Shown: piece by piece, positions 48,839 through 57,692 of the stretch
Layout of the letters: every line of letters starts with the position of its first letter
Position numbering within the stretch: position 1 is the stretch's first letter
Assembly: GCF_001552135.1 (NCBI RefSeq)
Contig: NZ_BCQP01000038.1
Coordinates: 1 to 64,000, forward strand
Direction of reading: 5' to 3'
Source of the DNA: Actinomadura chibensis NBRC 106107
Lineage (GTDB): Bacteria; Actinomycetota; Actinomycetes; Streptosporangiales; Streptosporangiaceae
DNA length: 64,000 nt
Notes under the pieces: generated by a model
Databases searched by the model: none
What the model saw: the letters and a program-made list of their open reading frames with translations, nothing else
What the model was told of the DNA's origin: nothing
Program-made: the position numbers and the translations under genes

Positions 48839-49453
48839 TCAGGCGTGCTTGAAGCGGCGGAGCGGCAGTTCGAGCGGGAGGAAGCCGTCCTTGCCGCGGT
48901 CGGCGATGCCGCGTCCGAACATGTGCTCCTCGGCGAGCGCGAGCCCGAACTCCTCCGGGTCGAACGGCAGCGGGACGTCGGGCGCGCCCGCGTCGATCGC
49001 CCGCCAGAACGGGCGCTCGGCGGGCAGCCGCTCGCCCTGGTCGACGACGACGCCGTCCTCGGCCGTGACGAACACGTCCCGGCGCAGCTCGCCGGACTCG
49101 TACCAGCGGAACCAGCAGCCGCGGATCACGGTGTGCAGGACGAGCACGCCGCAGCGCGACCCGGGCAGCGCGGCGGCCGCCGTGTCGGCGATGCGGCGGG
49201 CGTCGTCGTCGAGGCAGAACAGCCGCCGGTCGCACAGCAGCAGCGCCCGCTCGAACGCGCCGACGAACAGCTCGTCCTCGTACGGCCAGAGCGCGAAGTC
49301 GAGGACGGTGTCGCCGGTCTCCGTCAGCGTGTCCGCCGGGTACAGGCCGCGCGCGATCGCGGCGGCGGCGTCCGGATCGGGCACGAGGCCCGGCCGGAAC
49401 ACCTCGGTGGGTTCACCCGCGCTCGCGCACGCCAGCGCGACCGACCAAGCCAT
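48839..49453 (-). CDS. DUF6928-like protein
   Basis: 204 residues from ATG 49453 (MAWSVALACASAGE); GGAGG is nine nt upstream, and a TTG six nt further upstream is the alternative. It resembles the actinobacterial DUF6928 family as I remember it: GLYPADTLTETGDTVL, ERALLLCDRRLFCLDDD, GVLVLHTVIRGCWFRWYESG and LPFDPEEFGLALAEEHMFG. No catalytic motif or membrane segment is visible. It sits between pdxS and pdxT, all on one strand, interrupting the usual pair. Function unknown. Confidence 0.65.
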   Translation of the reverse strand: MAWSVALACASAGEPTEVFRPGLVPDPDAAAAIARGLYPADTLTETGDTVLDFALWPYEDELFVGAFERALLLCDRRLFCLDDDARRIADTAAAALPGSRCGVLVLHTVIRGCWFRWYESGELRRDVFVTAEDGVVVDQGERLPAERPFWRAIDAGAPDVPLPFDPEEFGLALAEEHMFGRGIADRGKDGFLPLELPLRRFKHA

Positions 49454-49565
49454 GCTCAACCCCTCCCGCGGCCGGGCACCGCCCGAGGAGCCGCGCTCCT
49501 CACCGGCCGCGCCGCCAGCGTAAACCCTGTCAGGGGCCGGTGTGGAGAGGGGTCCCCCGATCCGG

Positions 49566-50483
49566 TTACCAGCCGCGGCCCGCGAACTTCTGGTCGTCGC
49601 CGAGGGAGGCCACGTTGATCCCGACCATGGCCTCGCCGAGCCCGCGCGACACCTTGGCGATCACCCCGGGGTCGTCGTGGAAGGTGGTGGCCTTCACGAT
49701 CGCCTCGGCGCGCTGGGCCGGGTTGCCGGACTTGAAGATGCCGGAGCCGACGAAGACGCCCTCCGCGCCGAGCTGCATCATCATGGCGGCGTCGGCGGGC
49801 GTCGCGATGCCGCCGGCGGTGAACAGCACCACGGGCAGCTTCCCGGCCTCGGCGACCTCCTTGACCAGCTCGTAGGGGGCCTGGAGCTCCTTCGCCGCGA
49901 CGTAGAGCTCGTCCTCCGGCAGGTTCTGCAGCCGCCGGATCTCCGCGCGGATCTTGCGCATGTGCGTGGTGGCGTTGGAGACGTCGCCGGTGCCCGCCTC
50001 GCCCTTGGAGCGGATCATCGCCGCGCCCTCGGTGATGCGGCGCAGGGCCTCGCCGAGGTTGGTGGCGCCGCACACGAACGGGACGGTGAACGCCCACTTG
50101 TCGATGTGGTTCTCGTAGTCGGCCGGGGTGAGCACCTCGGACTCGTCGACGTAGTCGACGCCGAGCGCCTGCAGCACCTGGGCCTCGACGAAGTGGCCGA
50201 TGCGGGCCTTCGCCATCACCGGGATGGACACCGCGGCGATGATCCCGTCGATCATGTCGGGGTCGCTCATCCGGGAGATGCCGCCCTCGGCGCGGATGTC
50301 GGCGGGCACCCGCTCCAGGGCCATCACGGCGACCGCGCCCGCGTCTTCGGCGATCTTGGCCTGCTCGGGCGTGACGACGTCCATGATCACGCCGCCCTTG
50401 AGCATCTCCGCCATGCCGCGCTTGACGCGGGCGGTCCCGGTCTCGGGCGCGGCGTTCTCAGGGACGGGAGTGGAAGTGGACAC
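49566..50483 (-). CDS. pdxS: Pyridoxal 5'-phosphate synthase lyase subunit PdxS
   Basis: Synthase subunit that joins ribose 5-phosphate, glyceraldehyde 3-phosphate and ammonia into PLP. 305 residues with the TIM-barrel marks [39 protein letters not shown] (catalytic Lys), [15 protein letters not shown] and [15 protein letters not shown] 50483 (MSTSTPVPE) is preferred because GAGG lies seven nt upstream; ATG 50489 is one base from that site. The Streptomyces protein also starts at MST. Confidence 0.98.
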   Translation of the reverse strand: MSTSTPVPENAAPETGTARVKRGMAEMLKGGVIMDVVTPEQAKIAEDAGAVAVMALERVPADIRAEGGISRMSDPDMIDGIIAAVSIPVMAKARIGHFVEAQVLQALGVDYVDESEVLTPADYENHIDKWAFTVPFVCGATNLGEALRRITEGAAMIRSKGEAGTGDVSNATTHMRKIRAEIRRLQNLPEDELYVAAKELQAPYELVKEVAEAGKLPVVLFTAGGIATPADAAMMMQLGAEGVFVGSGIFKSGNPAQRAEAIVKATTFHDDPGVIAKVSRGLGEAMVGINVASLGDDQKFAGRGW

Positions 50484-50581
50484 GGGCATTCCTCACTGCA
50501 CGGACGATAAGTCCCTTCCATGGTATTGCCTGCTCGTCCGGCGTCTCGACCCGCATTGTGTCAGCGCGCGCGGCGCGGCGG

Positions 50582-51619
50582 TTACGGGATGTACGGTTTC
50601 CCGTCGTTGACGAGCACGACCCAGACCTGCCCGGGGGCGAAGTTCATGGGCGCTCCGTCAGCCGTGGTGTAGGTCGTCCCCTGGCTCTCGGACGGGCGCG
50701 ACCACTTGGCGCTGAACGCCTTGCCGTCCCGCAGGACGACGGCCCGTCCCGTCCCGGTGGTGTGGATCAGGGGCGTGTAGCTGCCGAGGAAGTCGTGGAA
50801 CTTCGACCGGGTCGTCTTGGCGTACTGGACGACGACCGTCCGTCCGCCGAGGACGCCGCCCTCGGCGGCGACGTCGGGCCGCCCGCCCCAGCTCGCGAGC
50901 CACCGCCTCTGCTTGGCCGACCAGGTGAACCCCATCGTCGCGGCGGGCCACCGCGCCGTGAAGGACCTGACGCGCCTGCCGCCCGCTGGGGCGTCCCCGA
51001 AGCGGAAGCCGATGTCGCGCGGCTTGGCGGCCTTCGGCGCCCGCTTCAGCAGGTCCCTCGGGTCGGCGTAGAGGTTGTAGGGGATGCGCCGCGCCCCCGA
51101 ACGGAAGTACGCGGCGCCCGCCGACTCCTGGGACAGGTCGTACAGCGGCGCCTTGCGCACGTACTTCTTCATCTTGCTCTGGACGCCGGAGAACGCGAAG
51201 GCGGGGCGTCCGAACTGCGGCAGGATGTGCAGGTCGGAGATCCGGGCGCTGCGGACCGGTCCAACCCGCTTCGGCAGCCGGGACGAGAACACCGCCATCA
51301 GCCGCGTCTCACCGCCCTCGACCTGCTCGACGTACACGATGTCGGCGGCCGACACCCCGCTCTGCGGCAGCGCCGGGCGCGTGTTCTCGACCTTGACCGC
51401 GAGGACGGGGTTGGCCAGCCCCTTCGTGCCTCCGTTGAAGGGGTGCGTCGCGGGGGCCGGCGTCGGGCTCTCGCTGGGCGCGCCCGTGCTGCTCGGCGGC
51501 GCCGCGGACTTCGGGCCGCCCGAGTCGGAGCAGGCGGACAGCGCGGCGGCGCCGAGCGCGAGCAGGCCGAACCACACGGCCCCCCGGCCCCTGACGGTGC
51601 TGTCCCAGACGGATCGCAC
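50582..51619 (-). CDS. DUF3048 domain lipoprotein (YerB-like)
   Basis: 345 residues: signal peptide with hydrophobic core (VWFGLLALGAAALSAC) and lipobox LSAC at about 27-30, a Ser/Pro-rich linker, then a DUF3048 domain with PVLAVKVENTRPALPQSG, DIVYVEQVEGGETRLMAVF, RVGPVRSARISDLHI and the C-terminal PGQVWVVLVNDGKPYIP. It should be anchored on the outer face of the membrane. DUF3048 proteins are widely distributed in Gram-positive bacteria and their role is not established. Confidence 0.9.
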   Translation of the reverse strand: MRSVWDSTVRGRGAVWFGLLALGAAALSACSDSGGPKSAAPPSSTGAPSESPTPAPATHPFNGGTKGLANPVLAVKVENTRPALPQSGVSAADIVYVEQVEGGETRLMAVFSSRLPKRVGPVRSARISDLHILPQFGRPAFAFSGVQSKMKKYVRKAPLYDLSQESAGAAYFRSGARRIPYNLYADPRDLLKRAPKAAKPRDIGFRFGDAPAGGRRVRSFTARWPAATMGFTWSAKQRRWLASWGGRPDVAAEGGVLGGRTVVVQYAKTTRSKFHDFLGSYTPLIHTTGTGRAVVLRDGKAFSAKWSRPSESQGTTYTTADGAPMNFAPGQVWVVLVNDGKPYIP

Positions 51620-51722
51620 GATCTGCCCCTCCCTTGTCCGGTCGCCCAGAGAGTCCTAGAGGGTAGCGAACGCCCGGATGCGCCCGTCCCCGTCCGCGGT
51701 ACGGGCCGGCCCCGCGGCGGGA

Positions 51723-52265
51723 TCACGCCCCGGGCGGGTCGTCGTCGATCTCGAAGAAGTCGGGCAGCGGGGCGCGCCCGGCGAGCGGCAGCACCCGGAT
51801 CAGCGGCTTGCGGCGCGCGGCCCGCGCCTGCCGGACGGCGTCGTTGTAGAACCGGCGGGCATAGGCGACCCGCGCGGCGGACGAGGTCAGCTCCTCCAGC
51901 ACCGCCTCCCCGTCGCCGGCGGCCCCGGCGGTGAGCGCGCCGACGAAGTCGGGCTGGTCGACGACCGCGCGCAGCGCCCGGGACAGGTCGCTCTCGGCGA
52001 ACTCGCGGTTGTCGGCGTCTGCGGTGCGGGCCTCGTGCGCGGCGGTCGCGAGGACGAGGCTGGCGGCCGGGTCGAGGAGCCGGGACGCGGCGAGCTCCAG
52101 CGCGGCGGCGGCGCGCCGGACGAGCGCGGCGTCCAGCGCGGCGCGGGCCGTCTCGACGCGGACGTGCAGCCGGTCGAGCCGGGTGGCGCGCCACGACACG
52201 TACACGCCGACCAGGAACACGACGGCGAACCAGAACAGGACGTCGATGATCCAGTCGTAGGACAC
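51723..52265 (-). CDS. LemA-like membrane protein
   Basis: 180 residues: one N-terminal helix (about 6-25, IIDVLFWFAVVFLVGVYVSW), then a long helical bundle. Its C-terminal segment ARRFYNDAVRQARAAR, followed by PLPDFFEIDDD, matches the LemA pattern of FYNDAV..., P and FFEI/D. The match is moderate and lacks LemA's usual first half, so this is a LemA-like assignment. It is four nt from the pimA stop and downstream of it, so it belongs to the pgsA-acyltransferase-pimA operon. Confidence 0.6.
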   Translation of the reverse strand: MSYDWIIDVLFWFAVVFLVGVYVSWRATRLDRLHVRVETARAALDAALVRRAAAALELAASRLLDPAASLVLATAAHEARTADADNREFAESDLSRALRAVVDQPDFVGALTAGAAGDGEAVLEELTSSAARVAYARRFYNDAVRQARAARRKPLIRVLPLAGRAPLPDFFEIDDDPPGA

Positions 52266-52268
52266 GGG

Positions 52269-53438
52269 TCAGGCCCCGAGGCCGGATTCGACGACGGGGG
52301 CGCCCGCGCCGGCGAGCGTGACCGTCTCGTACACGCGCAGCACGTCCCTCGCCACGGCGGACCAGTCGTAGGCGCGGACGGCGGCGCGGGCCTCCGCCGA
52401 CAGCCGCTTGCGGCGCGCCGGGTCGTCCAGCAGCTCGCCGGCCGCCGCCGCGAGGGCCGCGTGGTCGCCCGCCGGGAAAAGCGCCCCGGCCCGGCCGCCG
52501 AGCAGGACCCGGTCGAACGCCTCGATGTCGCTGGCGAGGATCGGCGCGCCCGCCGACATCGCCTCGGCGAGGACGATCCCGAAGCTCTCCCCGCCGAGGT
52601 TCGGCGCGACGAACACGTCCACCGAGTGGTAGGCGCGGACCTTGTCGGCCTCGCTGACCAGGCCGAGCACGACGACCCGGTCGCGCAGCCCCGGCGGGAC
52701 GCGCGAGAGCGCGTCGTCCGCGTCGCCGGGCCCGGCGATCAGCAGCCGCAGGCCGGGCCGCGCCGGCGCGAGTATCTCGAAGGCGCGCAGCAGCACGTCC
52801 AGGCCCTTGCGGGGCTCGTCGATCCGGCCGAGGAAGCCGAGCGCCGCCGGGTCGTCCGGGCCGCGCGGGACGTCCGCGCGGCCGGGCCAGCCGGGCAGCG
52901 GGGCCGCGACCGCGTACCGCTCGGTCGCGACGCCGTTCGGGATCAGCACGGCGTCGCCGCCGAGGTGCTCGACGAGGCTGGTCCGGGCGGCCTCCGACAC
53001 CGCGATCCGGCCGGTGATCTTCTCCAGCGCGCTCTGCAGGATCGGCGACATCACCGACAGCGCCCGCGACCGCTCGTAGGACGCGTGGAAGGTGCCGACG
53101 ATCGGCCCGTCGGCCGCCCAGCAGGCGAGCAGGCCGAGCGACGGCGCGGTCGGCTCGTGGACGTGCAGGACGTCGAACCCGCCCTCGCGGATCCAGCGCC
53201 GGACTCGGCCCGCCGACCGGAACCCGAACGCCAGCCGCGCCACCGACCCGTTGTAGGGCACGGGCACGGCGCGCCCGGCGGACGTCACGTAGGGCGGCAG
53301 CCGCGCGCCGTCGTCCGCCGGGGTGATCACCGACACCCGGTGGCCGAGCGCGACCAGCGCCTCGGCGAGGTCGCCGATGTGCTGCTGGACGCCGCCCGGC
53401 ACATTCCACGTGTACGGGCAGACGATGCCGACCTTCAT
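52269..53438 (-). CDS. pimA: Phosphatidylinositol alpha-mannosyltransferase PimA
   Basis: A GT4 (GT-B fold) glycosyltransferase that transfers mannose from GDP-mannose to phosphatidylinositol, the first step of PIM synthesis. 389 residues: the N-terminal YTWNVPGGVQQHIGDLAEAL with the acceptor-side loop, HVHEPTAPSLGLL, FLGRIDEPRKGLDVLLRAF and the donor motif GGESFGIVLAEAMSAGAPI. It is four nt from the acyltransferase stop. The product call is by motif and by gene order, which matches PIM clusters. Confidence 0.92.
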   Translation of the reverse strand: MKVGIVCPYTWNVPGGVQQHIGDLAEALVALGHRVSVITPADDGARLPPYVTSAGRAVPVPYNGSVARLAFGFRSAGRVRRWIREGGFDVLHVHEPTAPSLGLLACWAADGPIVGTFHASYERSRALSVMSPILQSALEKITGRIAVSEAARTSLVEHLGGDAVLIPNGVATERYAVAAPLPGWPGRADVPRGPDDPAALGFLGRIDEPRKGLDVLLRAFEILAPARPGLRLLIAGPGDADDALSRVPPGLRDRVVVLGLVSEADKVRAYHSVDVFVAPNLGGESFGIVLAEAMSAGAPILASDIEAFDRVLLGGRAGALFPAGDHAALAAAAGELLDDPARRKRLSAEARAAVRAYDWSAVARDVLRVYETVTLAGAGAPVVESGLGA

Positions 53439-53442
53439 CGCC

Positions 53443-54378
53443 TCAGCGGTCCTCGTCCGCGAGGTCGTCCACCCAGACCTTCTGCAGCATGTGCCAGTCC
53501 TCGGGGTGGGCGGCGATGCCCGCCTCGAAGACCCGCGCGAGCCCCTGCGTCATCGCCTGGATCTTCTCCTGCCTGCCGCCGCCGTCCGGCACCGGGATCT
53601 CGTCGTGGACGCGCGCGGCCCAGTACTCCCCCTCGTACCAGAGTGTCACGGGGATGAGGGCGGCGCCGGTCTGGACGGCCAGCGCGGCGGCCACGGCGGG
53701 CATCCGCGCGGTGGCGCCGAAGAACTCGACGTCGATGCCGCTCGCGGTGAGGTCGCGGTCGACGACGAGGCACACCGGGCGGCCCGCGCGGAGCCGCTGC
53801 GCCATGCGCCCGTAGGCGGACGCCCCCCGGTGCGCGAGCACCTCCATGCCGAGCCCCTCGCGGAACTCGACGAACCGGTCGAACAGCGACTCGGGCCGCA
53901 GCCGCTCGGCGACCGTGGTGAACGGGTACCCGCTGTGCACCAGCCACGCGCCCGCGTGCTCGTAGTTGCCCATGTGCGGCAGCGCGAGGATCACGCCGCG
54001 CCCGGAGTCGAGCGTGGTGAAGATCTTCTGCTCGCCGGTGACCCGCATCCGGCCGAGGATCCGCTCCCGGTCGTACTCGGGCAGCCGGAACACCTCCAGC
54101 CAGTAGCGGAAGTAGGACCGCAGCACCTTCTTGCTGAGGACGCGGACCTCGTCGTCGACGGCGTCCTTGCCGAGGACGCGGCACAGGTTCTTCTCCAGTT
54201 GCCGCACCCCGGAGCCGCAGCGGTGCCAGGTGCGGTCGGCGAGCGCGGCGAACGCGAGCCTGGCCGCCGTCTCCGGCATCTTCCGCACGACCGTCCAGCC
54301 GACCGCGTAGGCGGCGTCGGCCACCTCGTCGCGCAGCGACGGACCGGTCCCGCGCGACGGCGGCCGGGCCGGGGTCAT
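53443..54378 (-). CDS. Phosphatidylinositol mannoside acyltransferase
   Basis: A 311-residue lysophospholipid acyltransferase-like membrane enzyme (HtrB/MsbB type) that adds an acyl chain to the mannose of PIM1/PIM2. Active-site HX4E is in ALPHMGNYEHAGAWL, with LAHRGASAYGRM and VCLVVDRDLTASG. ATG 54378 overlaps the pgsA stop (ATGA). It lies between pgsA and pimA, the classic PIM order. Confidence 0.92.
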   Translation of the reverse strand: MTPARPPSRGTGPSLRDEVADAAYAVGWTVVRKMPETAARLAFAALADRTWHRCGSGVRQLEKNLCRVLGKDAVDDEVRVLSKKVLRSYFRYWLEVFRLPEYDRERILGRMRVTGEQKIFTTLDSGRGVILALPHMGNYEHAGAWLVHSGYPFTTVAERLRPESLFDRFVEFREGLGMEVLAHRGASAYGRMAQRLRAGRPVCLVVDRDLTASGIDVEFFGATARMPAVAAALAVQTGAALIPVTLWYEGEYWAARVHDEIPVPDGGGRQEKIQAMTQGLARVFEAGIAAHPEDWHMLQKVWVDDLADEDR

Positions 54379-55013
54379 GGGTGCGGCTCCGGCTCCCGCG
54401 CCGCCGCCGCGGCGGCCGCGGCGCGCGCCTGCGCGTACACGGTGGCGAACCGCTGCCCGACCGTGACGGTGCTGAGCCCGGCGAGCACCCACAGCGCGAC
54501 CGCGAGGATGTAGGGGACGCCGAGCCCGTCGAACCCGGCGGCGACGAGCGCGACGATCAGCCGCTCGGCGCGTTCCGCGATGCCCACGTTGCAGGTGTAC
54601 CCGAGGCCCTCGGCGCGGGCCTTGGCGTAGGACACCACGACCCCGGAGACCAGGCAGTACAGGGCGACGCCGGCGAGCAGGTCCTGGTCGTCGCGGTACA
54701 GGCCGATCATCAGGCCGGAGAAGATCGCGGCGTCGGCCACCCGGTCCATCGTGGAGTCGAGGAACGCGCCGAACTTGGAGATCTTCCCGGTGACGCGGGC
54801 GACGGCGCCGTCCAGCATGTCGAACAGGACGAACGCGGTGATGACCATCGTGCCCCAGAAGAACTCGCCGCGCGGGAACAGCACGAGCGCGCCGGCGGCG
54901 ACGCCGAGCGTCCCGACGACGGTGATGGCGTTGGGCGAGAGCCCGCTCCGCGCGACCGCGTTTCCGACGGGGGTGAGGACGCGTTCAAGCGCGGGCCTGA
55001 TGTTGTTGAGCAT
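54375..55013 (-). CDS. pgsA: Phosphatidylinositol phosphate synthase (CDP-alcohol transferase)
   Basis: A 212-residue membrane enzyme that condenses CDP-diacylglycerol with an inositol phosphate, giving the lipid precursor of PIMs. The CDP-alcohol phosphotransferase signature DGx2ARx8Gx3Dx3D is intact in LDGAVARVTGK, then FGAFLDSTMDRVAD. About five helices. It is the first gene of the PIM operon pgsA-acyltransferase-pimA. The PI-phosphate rather than PG-phosphate call is from context. Divergent from the EF-G2 gene. Confidence 0.9.
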   Translation of the reverse strand: MLNNIRPALERVLTPVGNAVARSGLSPNAITVVGTLGVAAGALVLFPRGEFFWGTMVITAFVLFDMLDGAVARVTGKISKFGAFLDSTMDRVADAAIFSGLMIGLYRDDQDLLAGVALYCLVSGVVVSYAKARAEGLGYTCNVGIAERAERLIVALVAAGFDGLGVPYILAVALWVLAGLSTVTVGQRFATVYAQARAAAAAAAAREPEPHP

Positions 55014-55382
55014 CGCCGTCCGATCTCGTTCTTCGCTGGGGGCGTCGGCCGCGTGACGTCGCGGTCCGCCGCGGCGCGCCCATCGTAGTGCGGAGGCGGG
55101 CCCGCGGCGTGCGGAGGCGGAGCGCCGGGGCGGGGCCCGCGTCCGGGGACGGTTTGCCGCGCCCCGGCGCGGACAGATCACAGTTGATTGCCGTCCACCC
55201 CTTGTGATCCCGCCCGTCACGGGAAAAGGTGGTGGTACGGGTGTGACGTCGGTCACGCACGTTGGACGAGGTCGGACGCCGCACTCGGACGTCAGGGCCG
55301 GGCCCCCGCGCCGGGGCCGGGCCGGTACCGCACGCGGGCCTGCCCGCGCGACACGCGCGGAGACCCGTCCGAGGAGGTAGTC
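55014..55382. other. 369-nt divergent region, pgsA / EF-G2
   Basis: No gene supported. It holds GC-rich sequence, the presumed promoters for both genes and a Crp-like palindrome (listed separately). A looser TGTGA...TCACG pair with nine nt between (55203-55221) lies 20 bp upstream of the first base of that site. Confidence 0.45.
55242..55257. promoter_or_regulatory. Crp-like binding site
   Basis: TGTGA-CGTCGG-TCACG matches the mycobacterial Crp consensus (C/T)GTGA-N6-TCACG at every defined position. It lies 126 nt before the EF-G2 start and about 230 nt upstream of pgsA. Confidence 0.5.
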
Positions 55383-57548
55383 ATGGCGGACAAGGGAGGC
55401 CACCCGGGAGCCCCCGGCAGGGCACCGGAGGCCGGCGGGTGCGACAAGGTGCGCAACGTCGCGTTGGTCGGCCATTCGGGCGCCGGGAAGACGACACTCG
55501 TCGAGGCGCTGCTCGCCGCGACGGGCACGCTGCAGCGCGCGGGCAGGGTCGAGGACGGCACCACCGTCAGCGACTACGACGAGGTCGAGGTGCGCCAGCA
55601 GCGCTCGGTCAACCTCGCGCTCGCCCCGTTCGACTACGGCGGCGTCAAGATCAATCTCATCGACACCCCCGGCTACGCCGACTTCGTCGGCGACCTGCGG
55701 GCCGGGCTGCGCGGCGCGGACGCCGCGCTCTTCGTGATCTCGGCGGTGGACGGCATCGACGGGCTCAGCCGGATGCTGTGGGAGGAGTGCGCGGCGGTCG
55801 GGATGCCCCGCGCGGTCGTCATCACGAAGATCGACCAGCAGCGCGGCGACTTCGACGACGTCGTCATGAGCTGCCAGGACGTCTTCGGCGAGGGCGTCGC
55901 CCCGCTGTACTTCCCGGTCGGCTCGGGGGACGGGCCGACCGGCCTGATCGGCCTGCTGACGCAGCGCTGCCTCGACTACGCGACCGGGACGCGCACCGAG
56001 TGCGACCCCGATCCGGAGTACCTCGACCAGATCGCCGAGCAGCGCGCGTCGCTGATCGAGGGGATCATCCAGGAGAGCGAGGACGAGTCGCTCATGGACA
56101 GGTACCTGTCCGGTGAGGACATCGACGTCAAGGCGCTCATCGAGGACCTGGAGACCGCGGTGGCGCGCGGCAGCTTCTACCCCGTCCTCGCCACGTCCGT
56201 CCCGCACGGCGACCACCCCGGCCCGGTGATCGGCATGCAGGAGCTGCTGGAGGTCATCAGCCAGGCGTTCCCCTCCCCCCTCGAACACGGCATCCCGTCG
56301 GTGACCCCGGTGAAGGGCGGCCCCGCCAGGGAGGTGGCGTGCGACCCGGACGGGCCGCTCGTCGCCGAGGTGATCAAGACGACGTCCGACCCGTACGTGG
56401 GGCGGATCTCGCTCGTCAGGGTCTTCTCCGGGACGCTGCGCCCGGACACCACCGTGCACGTCTCCGGGCACGGCATGGCGGACCGCGGCCACGAGGACCA
56501 CGACGTCGACGAGCGGGTCGGCGCGCTCACCTCCCCGCTCGGCAAGACGCAGCGGACGGCGTCGTCGTGCATCGCGGGCGACATCTGCGCGGTCGCGAAG
56601 CTCAGCCGCGCCGAGACGGGCGACACGCTGTCCGATCCCGGCTCCCCGATGGTGATGGCGCCCTGGTCGATGCCCGACCCGCTGCTGCCGGTGGCGATCC
56701 GGGCCAAGTCCAAGGCCGACGAGGACAAGCTCAGCCAGGCGCTCGGCCGCCTCGTCGCGGAGGACCCGACGCTCCGGCTTGAGAACAACTCCGAGACGCG
56801 CCAGCTCGTCCTGTGGTGCATGGGCGAGGCGCACGCCGACGTCCTGATCGACCGGCTGCGGTCCCGGTACGGGGTCGAGGTCGAGCGGATCGACCTGCGG
56901 GTGCCGCTGCGCGAGACGTTCGGCGGGACGGCGAAGGGCCTCGGCCGGCACGTCAAGCAGAGCGGCGGGCACGGCCAGTACGGGATCTGCCACATCGACG
57001 TGGAGCCGCTCCCGTCCGGCGAGGGGTTCGAGTTCGTCGACAAGATCGTCGGCGGCGTGGTCCCCCGCCAGTTCATCCCCTCGGTGGAGAAGGGCGTCCG
57101 GCAGCAGATGGCGCGCGGCGTGTCCGCCGGGTATCCGCTCGTCGACATCAAGGTCACCCTGCACGACGGCAAGGCCCACTCGGTGGACTCGTCCGACATG
57201 GCGTTCCAGGCCGCCGGGGCGCTCGCGCTGAAGGACGCGGCGGGCCAGGTGCCGATCCTGCTCCTGGAACCGGTGGACGAGGTCGACGTGCTGGTCGCCG
57301 ACGACTACGTGGGCGCGATCATGTCCGACCTGTCGTCGCGGCGCGGCCGGGTGCTCGGCTCCCAGTCGGTGCCCGGCGGCCGCACCATGATCAAGGCCGA
57401 GGTGCCGCAACTGGAGATCATCCGCTACGCCATCGACCTGCGCTCCATGTCGCAGGGAACCGGGACGTTCAGCCGGACGTTCCTCCGCTACGAACCGCTC
57501 CCCTCGCACCTCGCCGACAAGGTCGCGGCCGAGTCGAAGGACGGCTGA
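55383..57548 (+). CDS. EF-G-like GTPase (FusA2 / EF-G2 type)
   Basis: 721 residues, EF-G domain order I-V. G1 is GHSGAGKTT (30-38). G3 reads DTPGYADF (94-101), so the catalytic His of canonical DTPGH is a Tyr (Y98). G4 is TKID instead of NKMD. Domains III-V show EDPTLRLENNSETRQLVLW, GGHGQYGICHIDVEPLPSG and DYVGAIMSDLSSRRGRVLG. These are marks of the paralogue EF-G2, which is not the main translocase; T. thermophilus and mycobacteria carry such paralogues. GGAGG is seven nt before the ATG. Monocistronic, ending with a strong hairpin. Confidence 0.9.
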   Translation: MADKGGHPGAPGRAPEAGGCDKVRNVALVGHSGAGKTTLVEALLAATGTLQRAGRVEDGTTVSDYDEVEVRQQRSVNLALAPFDYGGVKINLIDTPGYADFVGDLRAGLRGADAALFVISAVDGIDGLSRMLWEECAAVGMPRAVVITKIDQQRGDFDDVVMSCQDVFGEGVAPLYFPVGSGDGPTGLIGLLTQRCLDYATGTRTECDPDPEYLDQIAEQRASLIEGIIQESEDESLMDRYLSGEDIDVKALIEDLETAVARGSFYPVLATSVPHGDHPGPVIGMQELLEVISQAFPSPLEHGIPSVTPVKGGPAREVACDPDGPLVAEVIKTTSDPYVGRISLVRVFSGTLRPDTTVHVSGHGMADRGHEDHDVDERVGALTSPLGKTQRTASSCIAGDICAVAKLSRAETGDTLSDPGSPMVMAPWSMPDPLLPVAIRAKSKADEDKLSQALGRLVAEDPTLRLENNSETRQLVLWCMGEAHADVLIDRLRSRYGVEVERIDLRVPLRETFGGTAKGLGRHVKQSGGHGQYGICHIDVEPLPSGEGFEFVDKIVGGVVPRQFIPSVEKGVRQQMARGVSAGYPLVDIKVTLHDGKAHSVDSSDMAFQAAGALALKDAAGQVPILLLEPVDEVDVLVADDYVGAIMSDLSSRRGRVLGSQSVPGGRTMIKAEVPQLEIIRYAIDLRSMSQGTGTFSRTFLRYEPLPSHLADKVAAESKDG

Positions 57549-57558
57549 CCCGCCCGGG

Positions 57559-57591
57559 CGCTCCGGCGCGGGCGAGGCCCGCGCCGGAGCG
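57559..57591. terminator. Terminator after EF-G2
   Basis: A 15-bp perfect stem: 57559-57573 (CGCTCCGGCGCGGGC) pairs with 57577-57591, three-nt loop GAG. It begins ten nt after the stop. Confidence 0.8.
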
Positions 57592-57692
57592 TCATCCCTA
57601 GGACTGAGCGCGCTTAGGCCCGGAGGCTGATCGACAACTCGGCCCGGAGGTTGAGGCCGGGCCCGCGGCGCCGTGGGATCCTTGTTCTCGCC

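Noticed and set aside
55203-55221. A second Crp site
   Set aside because: The half-sites are nine nt apart instead of six.
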